Positions 9,545 through 21,300 of a stretch of DNA of 44,513 bases are shown here, piece after piece. Numbering within the stretch: position 1 is the first letter of the stretch; each line of letters starts with the position of its first letter. A program made the translations under genes and the position numbers. The stretch spans positions 302,234 to 346,746 of the forward strand of contig WELB01000142.1 of assembly GCA_009602725.1 (NCBI GenBank), written 5' to 3'. Below the pieces are notes generated by a model. It was given only the letters and a program-made list of their open reading frames with translations. It had not been told where the DNA came from and did not search any database. The DNA is from Spirogloea muscicola. Its lineage: Eukaryota > Streptophyta > Zygnematophyceae > Spirogloeales > Spirogloeaceae.

Positions 9545-12168
9545 CTAAGCTGGCCCTTCATCCATCATGGCAGGCATGGCGCTTTCAAAGCAAAGTGGGT
9601 GTCTAAGGTGATCAGAAGTGCTTGCTCGAGTCGCCCAGGCGGTGCCAAGGCCCAAGGTGGCAACGCCTGCCAGCTGACTGGAAGCCGCGCCGCTTGCCCT
9701 TTGAAGCGTCTCGAGCAGCCCCCGCGCAGCGAAGCTCGGCATCAGGCAGCTGCTGGCTGGCAGTCGGTAGGAGAAAGCAAATGGATCCTCGCCAGACCAC
9801 GGCTGTGGGAGCCAGGTACTCTCCGCATTGCTGGGCTCGTCCGACTCCGGCAGCAAGGCACCGACACCACCCTCAGTAGGTCCAGCTATTCCAGCCACTG
9901 CTGCCGGAGTAGCACCAGTGTCCGCTCTCGACATTGTAAGCTCCTGCCCCCTGATCTCTGGTGACTGCGCCCCTGGCTCTGCGAGCGCACAGCCGGCACC
10001 TTCCAACTGAGCCTGTGGAGGCTGCAGTGAATTTGCAAAATGTTCGTCATCCCTGCACCGGCTCTCTTGGTGCTCTGGGAGCGCCGCCCGTGCAGCACCG
10101 TCGAGCTCTCGCTCCACAACTGGTTGACTGTGGAGGGCAGAGGCAGGCAGTGAAGACTGGCGGACGCCCGCCTCGTGAATGCAGGCCTTGTGAATGCCAC
10201 CAAGTTGTACATCGACCGCCGAGAGAGCCCCACAGGCCTCCCAGTCCGCGTGCTCCCAAAGCGCCTCCGCCCTGCTAAGGGCCGCAGCCGGGCGTATAGG
10301 AATGACCTCCAGGGCTCGACTCCTCGCTGCGACACGGGCGTCCACTTCCGTCTTGAGCTTTGCCATGCGCGACGCCACGCGTGCCGCAATCGCGTCCAGA
10401 AGCTCTGACTTGGGCCCACCGGCAGCGTGGTGCACCGCCAGCAAGTCCTCGATCTCAATCGGGTCTCCCACGACCACTGTGACCTGTAGTCGGCAGCAGG
10501 AGCGTTAGCCAGCAAGGAGTCCAAGCTGGTCGCCCGAGCAAGACCAGGGCCCCACCGTACTAACTCTCGTAGTAAGTGCTTGCTGTGGGTTGGTTGGTGG
10601 AACTAGCGAGCAAGTAAATCAGTGCACAAGAGGAGTAGGTCTGGCAGCCGCACCATCTTGCCAACGGCGGGGGACTTGCTGCCAGGCGGGAGGACCGCCT
10701 CCATGCCCCCATGCACGAGAGGGAGCAGCAGCGGCGGCACCGCCGCATCTGCCACCAGGCGCCCGACGCCGCGCCGGATCGGCTGCAACGTGCGGCCGCC
10801 GTCGCGCGAACGGCTGCCCTCCGGGAAGATGTGCACCCAGCCGCCGCTGTCCAGATTGGCGAGCGCCGCGTCCATGCCCTCCTGCTCCACGCCAGCACCA
10901 CGCTCAACCGGCAGGACGCGGAGGGAACGGAAGAAGAGCGCGGCGGCGGGGCTCTTGAAGCACCGGTCGGTCGCACACAATATCCAGCGCATGGCACGAG
11001 CGTCCAGCAGCGCCACCGGAGGCAGCGCCGCCGCCAGGACCAGCGGGTCGTCCATAGCTGCCACGTGGTTGCAGATCTGTCATGCCAGCAGGGTACAGAG
11101 AACTTCAGAAACAAATATTTTGGCTGATAGGTTAGCAATCGACTCGATGGCGCAGCGGCAGGGGTAGCACTATGATGGCAGCAAGAGGGACCCAGTCCAG
11201 ATTACCGTGATCAGCGGCTGCCCTTCAGGTCGCCGGCGGACCGCCGCGTCCAGCTTCTCTCCACCAACAACCTGTTTCAACCGCGCCGCCGTGAGTGCTG
11301 TGTCAGGACGTATATAGCAGGCTGGATGAGAGTTTGGCAGTCGGCTCCCCTGCCAAGGCCAGGAGGGGTTAGTGGAGGCGGGAGGAGAACAGTGGGGTGG
11401 TCAGTCACCTCCGTCTGGTTAAGTATGTGCATAAAGGCGTGGCTGAGGTTGGCGAGCACCGGCAGCAGCATGGCCCCCGCAGCCGCCGTGGCTACAGGGG
11501 CGCCCGCGCCGACGTGCGCGTACGTGCGAACCGTCGCCAAGGCGCCTTCCGCAGCACCTACTAACATAACCATATCAAGAGTAGTGGTAACGAAGTTAAT
11601 CGATCCTAGAAAAGACGTTCGTCACGGTGAGGTTCTCACTTGAGCTCAGTCTCGAGCGCCAACGACATCGTCTAATAGGATGGCAGCAGCAGCGCGCCAG
11701 TGCAAGTGGGCATGCGCCTGCTTCTAGCTCGACTAGATAGAACACCCAAACTACGGATTCCGGGAGTTGAGAGTTCGAACCTTTCCGAGCATTCGAGCCT
11801 CTTACTCAGTTAGTTAGAGAATGCGCCTGATAAGCGATAAGTCAGTAGTTCGAAGCTACTTGGGCCCGTTTCACTCACCTGCCGGCTGCGCTTCTTCGGT
11901 GGCCGACAATGCAGCAGGGACCACATCCAGCTGCTGCGCAGACGAGAGCTTCGTCGCCACAGCGACGGGAGCCGCCGAAGAAGCCGCCGCCGCTGTCGCC
12001 GCCTCTCGCAGGGCGGGCCCGGAGCCTCCGGGCTTGGCCGCCGCCGGAGCGGCCGCGGTGGGCACGGCCCGGCCGACGGAGCTGTTGACGGCGGCGCAAA
12101 TGGCGGGCCAGCAGGCGAAGATGGCGTTGCCCTTGAGCGCGTGCGCGGCGGCGGCGGTTGCGGCGGCC
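9545..12168 (-). CDS. TAZ: Tafazzin-like monolysocardiolipin acyltransferase
   Basis: PlsC-family acyltransferase of the tafazzin type, which remodels cardiolipin at mitochondrial membranes. Minus-strand exons in phase are ?-11879 (runs into the N gap), 11557-11409, 11271-11206, 11076-10654 and 10483-9545. The catalytic HX4D motif is ICNHVAAMDDP at the start of the 11076 exon. It is followed by RWILCATDRCFKSP, FRSLRVLPVERG, then WVHIFPEGSRSRDGG (PlsC block III) and LLLPLVHGGMEAVLPPG. The next exon opens with VTVVVGDPIEIEDLL, a tafazzin signature. About 230-240 residues beyond the usual end are low-complexity and unrecognised. The N-terminal exon is alanine-rich and its start is lost in the gap. 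It is divergent from LAS1. Intron 11878-11558 holds two tRNA-like sequences on the other strand. Confidence 0.88.
11720..11790 (+). pseudogene. Degenerate tRNA-Arg(ACG)-like sequence
   Basis: By eye this follows the layout of organelle- or bacterial-type tRNA-Arg(ACG). A D-arm-like AGCTCGACTAGATAGAACACC is followed by an anticodon loop CTACGGA, then a T-arm GAGAG-TTCGAAC-CTTTC. The acceptor strands pair at only about five of seven positions and the anticodon stem is broken, so this is probably a relic. It lies within the first visible tafazzin intron, on the opposite strand. Confidence 0.4.
11795..11867 (+). pseudogene. Degenerate tRNA-Ile(GAT)-like sequence
   Basis: Five bases after the Arg-like relic is a second cloverleaf-like stretch. 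It has a D-arm ACTCAGTTAGTTAGAG, an anticodon loop CTGATAA (GAT), and a perfectly paired T-arm AGTAG-TTCGAAG-CTACT. The acceptor pairs GAGCCTC with TGGGCCC at five of seven positions including one G-U; the anticodon stem keeps only three pairs. It is probably non-functional, or part of an inserted organellar fragment. Confidence 0.45.
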
Positions 12169-12884
12169 NNNNNNNNNNNNNNNNNNNNNNNNNNNNNNNN
12201 NNNNNNNNNNNNNNNNNNNNNNNNNNNNNNNNNNNNNNNNNNNNNNNNNNNNNNNNNNNNNNNNNNNNNNNNNNNNNNNNNNNNNNNNNNNNNNNNNNNN
12301 NNNNNNNNNNNNNNNNNNNNNNNNNNNNNNNNNNNNNNNNNNNNNNNNNNNNNNNNNNNNNNNNNNNNNNNNNNNNNNNNNNNNNNNNNNNNNNNNNNNN
12401 NNNNNNNNNNNNNNNNNNNNNNNNNNNNNNNNNNNNNNNNNNNNNNNNNNNNNNNNNNNNNNNNNNNNNNNNNNNNNNNNNNNNNNNNNNNNNNNNNNNN
12501 NNNNNNNNNNNNNNNNNNNNNNNNNNNNNNNNNNNNNNNNNNNNNNNNNNNNNNNNNNNNNNNNNNNNNNNNNNNNNNNNNNNNNNNNNNNNNNNNNNNN
12601 NNNNNNNNNNNNNNNNNNNNNNNNNNNNNNNNNNNNNNNNNNNNNNNNNNNNNNNNNNNNNNNNNNNNNNNNNNNNNNNNNNNNNNNNNNNNNNNNNNNN
12701 NNNNNNNNNNNNNNNNNNNNNNNNNNNNNNNNNNNNNNNNNNNNNNNNNNNNNNNNNNNNNNNNNNNNNNNNNNNNNNNNNNNNNNNNNNNNNNNNNNNN
12801 NNNNNNNNNNNNNNNNNNNNNNNNNNNNNNNNNNNNNNNNNNNNNNNNNNNNNNNNNNNNNNNNNNNNNNNNNNNNNNNNNNNN
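12169..12884. other. Assembly gap (716 N)
   Basis: A run of N between the 5' ends of tafazzin and LAS1. It hides the first exons of both genes and their shared divergent promoter. Open frames that cross it are meaningless. Confidence 0.99.
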
Positions 12885-15800
12885 GGGAGGGCGGCAGGTG
12901 GCGGCGTGGCGCGCGCGGGGCCGCGTGCCGCTGGCGGTGGAGGTCACGGCGGACCTCGTCGCGCTGCGGGACGCGGACGCGGCTGCGGAGGCCGCACGGT
13001 GGGGCGCGCTGCGACCGCCCTCCATGGCCGCCCCGGCAGGGGTCCTTGTGATAGCCAGTGCTGGCTGCCAGCGTGACAAGGCCTGCCAGCGGCCCGCGCG
13101 CGCAGGGCAGCCCCCGGCGTCGCCGCCGGCGCGCCGGCGCTGGCGGAGGAGGCGCTCAGGTCGGCTTACGCCATGGCTATCGTGAGGTGGGCTCGCGTCC
13201 TGTGGCGCCCTCCTCTTGTTGGCCGTCGAGGCAGGAGAGAAGGATCGCCGTGCTGGCCCTCTCTCGTCCTCTATCGCTCGCAAGGCTCGTTGCAGAGGCC
13301 CGGAGCGGTCTCCTCCCATCTCAGCCGAATGTCTCAGCCTAATCCAGCCTAAAGCCAAACCCGAAACCCTAAACCCTGAAAATACACATCGAAGCCCCCA
13401 AAATGTTGGGGCTTGGGAAACCCAAATTCTGGAATCATCAACTTTTATCTCTACACCCTAAACCCAATATCTCAGCCTGATGTCATACCAAATCCTGAAG
13501 TACAACCCCTAAATTTTGATGCCCCAAATGGTTGGGGTTTAGGTTTTCCAAACCTCGGAATTTAGCTCAAACCCAGATTCAAGCCAAGTCAAGTCGTAAA
13601 GACAAGCAAGCAGACCACCTGGGTGGAGTCGCGCGCTTCACCAAGTTTCGGTCATGGGCGCGGGCCGCCAGCAGCCCGGCGGCAGAGGGCGGTGCTCACT
13701 GTGGGACGCGCGGTGGGGCTGAGCCAGGCTGGTGAACGGCGTCGCTGACCAGGCCCAGCGGGGGCTGTACGCTCAGCCTGTGGCGTCGCTGGCTGCCGCG
13801 GCTGGCCTGCCTGCCTTCCTGGTGGACATACGCCACGGTTGGTGGCTCTGGATATGCAGAAGTGCACTGCTATCCGTCGAAGTAGGCACTGATGGAAGCC
13901 AATAATGCATGCGAAGTCAGGTATCAGGGGTTTAGGCTGCAAGCCCTTGTCAGCAAGGTCTGGGCCTGATCCTGTTTGAGGTCACAGCCAGCCAGAGGGG
14001 GCGGGCATCGTCTCACACTCCTGATGCCCGTTTCACGTCCATGCATTCGTCTCCAGAGTCTGCTCACAACCAGCTTCCCACCTTATCGCTGCTGCGCCTC
14101 GCCAGCAAACAGGTGTGTGGGGGCTCAGCACTTTCTCCGACCTGCCACTCTTTAAGGATACAAATCTGCCATTGCTTGATATTGCCTTGTCAGACAATAT
14201 CAAAGTATGTCAGACAATGTCAGAATGTCAAACATCCTGCATCCTGGCGCTAGGTGTGCATGCTAGTCCCTGGCTATGTCCCTGGTTTGGTTGAGAGGGG
14301 CGTGTGATTAAGTGGCTCTGAGCAGCTCCACTTGCACTTGCACGTCTAATCGAGCAATTGGCTACAAGGTCAACATCCCAGGCCTTGGCTCCTGACCTCC
14401 TCCTCCTTGGCAGGCACTGGCGTGGCTGGAGGTAAATTACTGGGAGGCGCAGGAAGTGGCACTCCTGCGGTCGCGTGCCGAACTCCAGCGCAAGCTCCTG
14501 GCGCTGGCGCTGCTGTTGGCAGAGCCACGACCTTTGGTGGGGCCCAAGGGCGAGGGAGAGGGCGAGGTGCAGGCAAATGGCCGTCAAGCAGGGGCCCGCC
14601 CTTGTGTCGCGCAGATGCACACGAAACGGCGCCGGAGGAAGGACCGGGCCGCCAGAGGTACGCTCCATGCAACTTGGAGCAGGTCGCTGCCAGCTGCTGT
14701 TTCACTCAAGTCCTTCCATTGAGGGCTCATTCTTGCACCTTTGGTGGCACGTTGTGGCAGCCGCAGCGCTGGAGAAAGGCCGTGCCGCATTGGCCAGGGG
14801 GATCCTGAGGTGCTCCTCTCTGGTGGAGCTCGCCTGCGAGTTCCTCAGCGGGGGCTGCAACGACGCAGCGCAGGCCAGTGAGGCAGCAGCGGCCACTGAA
14901 AAGGGCCATGCAATTGTCACAAGTTGGCGAGCGGAAGCTGCAGAACACCGTCAGGACCACCACCAACGGGACGTCCGACGGGTCCGCCCTTGTGACAGGA
15001 GCTGGCAGTGTGTGCTCGCCGAGCTCTGCTCACGCGCTGCAGAGCTGCGCCTTCTGGTGCTGGGAGAATGCATCCAGCAGCTTGCGGGGCCCAGTGAGAG
15101 AGCGAGCCCGGCGGCGGGGGAGCCTATGGGCGAATTGCGGCACCATAGCGGGGTCCAACATTGTGACAATGAAGCGGCACTAGAGATGGCTGGCCACTCC
15201 AGTGATGCGCGAGAGCTTGCGGACTGGGCCTGCTGGCTCCTCCAGGAGCCGCTGCAAGCAGTGTGCAGGCACGCTGCTGCCTACGAGCGGGGGAAGGCGC
15301 GCAAGCGTAATCGGCCCTCGGAGCCGCACCGTGACAGGCAGGACAAGGATGCGCCTGCCACGCCGCCAGCGGGGGAGGCATGGACGGACACCAGCAGGCT
15401 CTGGAGGATGCTGGCTGGGTGTCTGAGGAGGTCGAACGCCCAGCCTCAGCTGCTCCGCATTGCCAAGTCCCTGGCGCAGCAGCTGGAGACGGGCGCTTCG
15501 GCCGACAGGCTCCGGCGAGTGTCACAAGTGCTGCAGCTTGCAGAGAGCTGCGGGCAACTCCATGCCGCCTCCTGTGAAAGCTCGGACACTCTTGCGGCTC
15601 GCATGGATTCGCGGACACGGACTGCAGGAGAAGAGCAGCCGGCACCTGTGTTGGCTACCTCTGCCACCAGCCTGGCAAGCAATGCAGATGCAGCACAGAA
15701 CCACGGCAGCAAAGGAGTGGCGGCTCTGGAGTGGGATTCTGGTGTGGAGGTCAATGAGGAGCTGACGCGCGCAGCTTGTCACCAGCAGCGGTTGACTCAG

Positions 15801-16316
15801 GCCCTCGCAGTCAGGCGGATGAGCCGACGGCTGCCTCCTTCGGCAGCAGCTTCTCCAGATCGACAGCCGCTGTCCAGCTCCGGTCTGAAGCCGGCCGGCA
15901 AGGCATGGCGCCTGGCAGAGGGCTGGTTGCCCTGCGCCGTGGGCCTGTTGCCGTGCGAGTGGTTGCAGATAGGTAGGCTCCCCGAGTTCCCGCTGGTGCC
16001 AGTCGAGTCCGTCACAACTCCTGCCACAACCTCTGAGGAGCGAGAGTGGCCTCCTGAGGCACTGGAGACGAAGGAGATGGAGGCTGCAAGCCAGCGGCAT
16101 GATAGAGGGCCACCCTCAAGGTTGCCGGAGGGTGAGAGCATCCAAGATGATGGAGCAACCCCAGTGTCTCAGGACAACGAGCAGGCGGAGGAGCAGGAGG
16201 AGGGCCTGCCAGCCTCTGCTGGGTTGAGCAGTGGCTGCTTGCTGCAGGGCGGGCTGTGGAGACCGTGCTCACGGCCCCAGCTGCTGGCGATTCAGGCTGG
16301 CATCACCATCCTATGA
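12885..16316 (+). CDS. LAS1: LAS1-like pre-rRNA ITS2 endoribonuclease (HEPN family), 5' end in gap
   Basis: Las1 is the HEPN-fold nuclease that cuts ITS2 in pre-rRNA, working with the Grc3 polynucleotide kinase during 60S subunit assembly. Phase-matched exons are gap-12998, 13106-13186, 13728-13837, 14057-14112, 14414-14657 and 14761-16316. Family landmarks: VAAWRARGRVPLAVEVTADL, EEALRSAYAMAIVR joined to LVNGVADQAQRG, GLPAFLVDIRH, and the catalytic RHESAH motif completed across the 13838-14056 intron and continuing NQLPTLSLLRLASKQ, then ALAWLEVNYWEAQEVALL. The first exon start lies in the gap. The C-terminal roughly 500 residues are long, polar and unrecognised, with a WLPCAVGLLPCEWLQIGRL patch. 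Intron 13187-13727 contains telomere-like repeats. Confidence 0.9.
13330..13560. repeat. Duplicated unit with telomere-like CCCTAAA motifs in LAS1 intron
   Basis: Two degenerate units of about 137 bp start with TCTCAGCCT (near 13332 and 13469). They contain AAACCCTAAACCCTGAAA, ACACCCTAAACCCAAT and GGTTGGGGTTTAGG, which are variants of the plant-type TTTAGGG telomere repeat on both strands. It is interstitial and intronic, not a chromosome end. Confidence 0.65.
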
Positions 16317-16646
16317 CGGACGCATCATGGCGGGCTGGCCCGATGCAAGTAGAAGCAGAGCAGCACACGCGGGCCAGGCTATGGCCTTGGACACAAAGCC
16401 ATACAGCTGTCGAGTAGATTTGACATTTTGTGCAGCTCCTGATGAATAATGCCCTTCTGCCTGGCAAGTCTTGCTTGTGATGAAGCTAGAATGGCATGAA
16501 TTTGCTTGCGTAATAATGACGGAGGAAGTCTATAACCGGTTGCCTGTCTATCTTTGTACAAGGTATACACTGACATGGCAGACTGCTCAGTCCGACACAA
16601 ATTCGAGGCCGGAGGGATAAAAAGCTGGCCTTTTACTTTGTGTAGT

Positions 16647-18196
16647 CTAAACAGACACCCAGTTCTTGTGCGCACTGATGACAGCTGAGAGCAGGCCTGC
16701 GCCGGAAAGGAGCGCCTGCTGGGCCAGCAAGCCAGGTCGGTCACGGATGTCGTGCAGCGCGAGCAGTGCGTCAGCCAGGTCCTGTATTGTTGACAGCACC
16801 TTCATGGAACGCTTAGCCTGCGTGCACGAGAGGAGGCCCCAGTGCCAACGAGAGCGCCGCCAGTGTCAGTTGCGCAGCATGCGAGCTTCGCCATTGATGG
16901 CCACGACTGGAAGAAGCGAGCTAAGAATAATACTGATTGACAGAAGCAATTGAGCAACGCGCTGACCTTGGCTGCTCTGAGCCTTGATAGTATCACACGG
17001 CGCTGCTGCAGCTCCAACGCATCCTGCCCCTCAGGTTCAGGAGCGCAGTCGCTGGCCGATGCCAGCATCGCACCCCGAAGGCGGCGCATCTCCTGGAGCA
17101 GCTGCAGCTGCGCGACGAGCTCGCCCTCGAGGCATGCGAGCTGCCGGATCTGAATGCACTTGAGGGTGACGCTGGCAAAGTAGCCCACAAACTCGGCCCA
17201 GGCGCTCGTCTGCTGCAGCCAGCGGGCGTGGCGCTTGTCCAGAGCCCCGGCCTTCACCTGGACTGGTCGCAAGGGGGTGCCCGCAGGCGTGGGATGAGGG
17301 AGGGGACGTCACAGCACCGCCCATGTCAAGGAGGGAGCACGAGGCGGCTGCCGCTGGAGGGCCGTCGGGCGTGCGAGCACCAGCCACACAAACTGCTCGA
17401 CGAAGTAGTAGAGGCCCTCGCCGCCGCTGGCGACGAGCTCCAGGAGGCCGTCGCGCGTCGCCAGCCGCGTCCTCCGCAGCACGTTCACATCCTGCGGCAA
17501 GCAGCAACCAGCCACGACCAGCCCGCAAATCATTGTCGGCAGCATCCTATCTGCTTTCGAGGACGCTTGCAGGAATGGGTTTTGTCACAGCGGGTGCCAG
17601 CAGGAGCGTGCCCCATCTGGGCCGCTTCCACGACCTCGGCGTTGGCCAAGCGATCAGCATCACAACATTCTGCGCCATTTGCGCCACAGCATAGCGCTCA
17701 CACAGTACTACGCTGATCTGATCAGTCACCAGTTCATCCTGAAGGTAAATCCTTAAAACCTTCCCTTTCAATTGCCAATTGCAAGGCTTCAGTGTCTTGA
17801 CGATGAGGCCTCCCTCCCGGCTCACCTGCAGGAACTTGCCGAGGCGGAAAGCCTTGCGGCTCGTGCCGACGCTCGCCTCGAAGGCCTTGAGCCGCGCCGC
17901 GAGCTCCGTGGGCGAGTCCAGCAGCGCTGCAGGCACGCGTGGCCGACGACGCGTCATGCCACAAAGCGGCCGCGGCTGCCGCCGCCGTCGCCGCCGCAAG
18001 GCGCGGGGTAGGGGAAGGCCGCACCCGTGGCAAGCAGGAGCTTGCAGCTGTAGCGGCAGAGCTTGAGGGCCTTGTCGACGCCGTCGCGCCGCTGCAGGAA
18101 GGCGACGGCGTGGTCCAGCAGGTCGCCGCCGCCGCCGTCGCCGCCGCCGCTGCCGCCGCTGCCTTTGTTGCCGCTGCCGTGTGCGGCGGGCGCCAT
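16647..18196 (-). CDS. PEX11: PEX11-family peroxisomal membrane protein
   Basis: Peroxin-11 elongates peroxisome membranes and promotes their division. Minus-strand exons that join in phase are 18196-18025, 17926-17826, 17491-17381, 17257-16967 and 16799-16647 (275 residues). After a Gly-rich start come LLDHAVAFLQRRDGVDKALK and the LCRYSCKLLL block, then LKAFEASVGTSRKAFRLGKF. The middle reads DVNVLRRTRLATRDGLLELV and GLYYFVEQFVWL, then WAEFVGYFASVTLKCIQIRQ. The C-terminus has STIQDLADALLALHDIRDRP and LLSGAGLLSAVISAHKNW, the usual PEX11 end. Length and organisation fit the PEX11B-E type. It is divergent from the KH-domain gene across about 200 bp. The first in-frame ATG was chosen as start; the Gly-rich tract after it is poorly conserved. 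Confidence 0.92.
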
Positions 18197-18394
18197 GGCC
18201 GCGGCTGGGCGCCGCGCCGCGAGCGCTGGCGCCGGCGGCGGCGTAGACTTGGGGTTTTGGCGGCGTATGGTTTAGGGCAACGGCGGCTGGCCGACGACCC
18301 CGATGCGCCGCATCCGACGGCTGCCCTGCCGCCTCCGAAACCCTCCCCATAACCCCCCCTGCCACTCCTTCAGCCCTTCTCCTCCCCTGCAGCC
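18197..18394. promoter_or_regulatory. Short divergent promoter between PEX11 and KH-domain gene
   Basis: Only 198 bp separate the two start codons on opposite strands. It holds a GC-rich half next to PEX11 and a C/T-rich half next to the KH gene. No TATA box or known element was recognised. The short spacing implies overlapping core promoters. Confidence 0.5.
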
Positions 18395-21300
18395 ATGGCG
18401 GACGAGGCCGCTGACGCCGCCGCCGCCCTGGCGCCGATGGCGAGCGACGGCGAGGCGGGCGTCGCCCTGGCCTACTCGCTCCCCGCCGAGGCTCTCGCCG
18501 ATCCGCAGGCGGCTGCGGTGGAGGCGGCGGTGGCGGAGGCGGCCGCTGACGCCGCGGTGGAGGCCGCCACGGTGGCCGCCGAGGCTGCGCAGGCGGCGGC
18601 CGTGGCAGCCATGGACGCCGTGGCGGAAGCCGCCGAGGCCGTCGCCGACGCCCAGGAGGAGGCCGAGGCCGTCGCCGAGGTTGCGGCGGAGGTGGCCGCG
18701 GCGGCAGACGAGGCTGCTGACGAAGACGAAGGCATTAAGCGCAAGTACGACGAGTACGCGGCGGCGGAAGCGGCAGATGCGGCGGACGAGGCGGCGCTAG
18801 TGGCGGTGACTGCCGTGCCCGTTGGCGAGGATGCCAACGGCGCCGTGGTGGCTGTCGTGGAGAGCGTCTCCACCGTGGTCGCTGGCGTGGTGGTGCCGGA
18901 CCCCAGTGACCCCACCGCCACATACGAGGGAGGCGATGCGGAGGAGCTGGACGCCAAGCGCCGGAGGCTGGAGGAGGAAGAGGCCGGAGCAGGCGCGGAG
19001 GTCGCTGCGGCTGACCACGGCGCTGCTCAACCAGATGCAGCGGCTGTTGTCGATGGCTCAGCGTACGACACGGCTGGCGCCTATGGAGGTGTGCTCTCGC
19101 CTCACATCCATACCTGCCGCCTGATGCGCCTCAGATGCTTGGACGCTGTGGCCTGTGGCAGCACTGGGGCGCCATGTCTTATTTGCTGCAACGTATTGGT
19201 CAACCTCAAGGTCTGTCGACTTCGTTTGCAGATGTAGGAGCTGCGTACCAGGACCAGCTCGCTTATGGGCAACAGCAGGCAGCATATGGTCAGGGTCAGC
19301 AGGCAGTATCCGAGGACCACGCGGTGCAGTCGATGCAGCAGATGTCAGCAGGCCAGCCCGTGCAGCATGACATGCAGCAGCAGTACTATGGAGGCGGCAT
19401 CTCTCTGGTGCCGGAGACGCGCCGCATCGAGGTTCCCAACAGCAAGGTCTGTAACAGCTCTGCAAGGACCCAAAAGGAAGCCGTGAATGAAGAGTGGCTC
19501 AGCCACTTTACGCAATGCTCTGACGTCACAGGAGGTGCCTTGCTGTGTCTCCGGCAGGTCGGGCTCGTGATCGGGAAGGGGGGAGAGACCATCAAGTACC
19601 TGCAGCAAGCGTCAGGTGCCAGGATCCAGGTCACGAGGGATGCTGACACTGACCCCCGTGCGCCAAACCGAGGGGTGGAGCTCGTGGGCACACAGGACCA
19701 GGTTGCGCGGGCAGAACAGCTCATCAACGATGTCATCAACGAGGTCAGTGATGGGGGGATGCAAGCACGTCATACTTCCAAGCTGTGGACTGATAACATC
19801 AACATGACAGCTAGGCCACTTAAGTGTGGCTGAGCCTGACTCCTCTCGTCGGCTGCCGTTACCATGCACCCTCTATTTAAGCCAGTCTGTGCTTGTACAC
19901 TTGTCCTGATGCTGTATCCTACCATACCATAGCAGGCTGCCGCAGGCGGCTCTGGGGCTCTCGTGGCTCGCGGCTTTGGCGGTCTTGGGCCGCTTGGAGA
20001 GCAAGTATCCATCAGGGTTCCGAATAGCAAGGTGAGTTTGCATATGGTAAAGTGTGTTGTTGTCACCTTCATTTTAATATTCAGATAGTAAAGAAGGGAA
20101 GCAACAAGGTTGTAGAAGCTCGAGGATGATTATTGCAGGCCTGGTACTGCGTCAGCCCCTTCTGAGTCTGATATAATGACTGGTGACCGCAGCAGTTGAT
20201 TGGTAATGCTGTCGAGCCTGCAAGAATAGCACCAATAGCTGCCATGATCTTGCAGGTGGGCCTCATCATTGGTAGGGGTGGCGAGACCATCAAGAACCTG
20301 CAGAATCGTTCTGGAGCACGGATTCAGGTATTATTTCTCAGACCTGCAGTCTGTTCATAACCACGTCGCAGGTCAGGGTAAGAGAGCCGTCAATGCAGTA
20401 TGATGTGTTTCCTTTCTTGGTTGTTGTGCTAAGCCTGGGACATGTTAGCAGGGCAGCTTAATGGTCTTTGATGCGATCTCTTCCATCTTCAAGATACTGC
20501 AGGTGCAAAGCGACCGTGAAACAGAGCCAGGGGCGACGGAGAGGGTCATCACGCTCATAGGGAACAAGCAAGCGACAGATGCGGCGCAAGAGCTCATCAA
20601 GGAGGTCATCGATGATGTAAGTAGAGCTCGTCAAACTTCTGTCTTTGGGTCAATGTCGGCTGCTCTGTCATCAGTCTTGTTGGGGACATGTCGCAAGCAT
20701 GTGTTACCGAATGGGCACATTGGAATCTGCAAGTGAATGCTCCTGCTTTTTCTCCTCTTCGCCGGTAGTCCGCATGTAGAGTGCCACTTCTCGCATGGGA
20801 ATGCTTTTTCAACGTTGTGACATCAGAGCTGGTGCAGACCTGCGGTTGCCTTGCTCTCCTCGCCTCCCTGCTGATCCTTGGTCTGCCCATGGTGCTTAGA
20901 AAGTCCACTGTGCCGTAGCTCCACAGCAGATCTTAGGGTGGGGTATCAGCAGGTCCTTGTCGATCGGACGTGGATCAGTCGATCCAACCAGGTTCTTGGC
21001 AGGCCTGCTCTCCTACCATGCGAGGCACATCAATCCACATCCAGTGTTTTTCTCTGCATGGGTGTCTATCATGCAGGATATATCTAGGGCATGTCTGCTG
21101 TGACTTTGTTCCTCTGGTTGGTTGTCTCGTGCTGTCGTTTGCACCAAATCCTCTTGGCTTGTCCTTTCTCATTTTCGTGATTTGACTGACCATGAGAGGC
21201 ATCTGGCTGCGGATCATACTGAATGACCATTGGCGTGAGTGGGGGGACTTCCTGCTGAACGCATGAGGGGTTTAAGCTGGATCCAGGCGCATGACGGCTC

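Noticed and set aside
11821-13358. Long open frames on both strands spanning 12169-12884
   Set aside because: They are open only because N codons contain no stops. The real exons on either side belong to tafazzin (-) and LAS1 (+).
13370-13550. A chromosome end (telomere)
   Set aside because: The CCCTAAA motifs are few, degenerate, on both strands, and lie inside an intron of a continuous LAS1 gene.
16802-16966. Continuation of the PEX11 exon past 16967
   Set aside because: The frame stays open, but the PEX11 C-terminus (QDLADALLALHDIR...) lies in the next exon, and a clean AAG/GTCAGC donor and phase-0 acceptor define an intron here.
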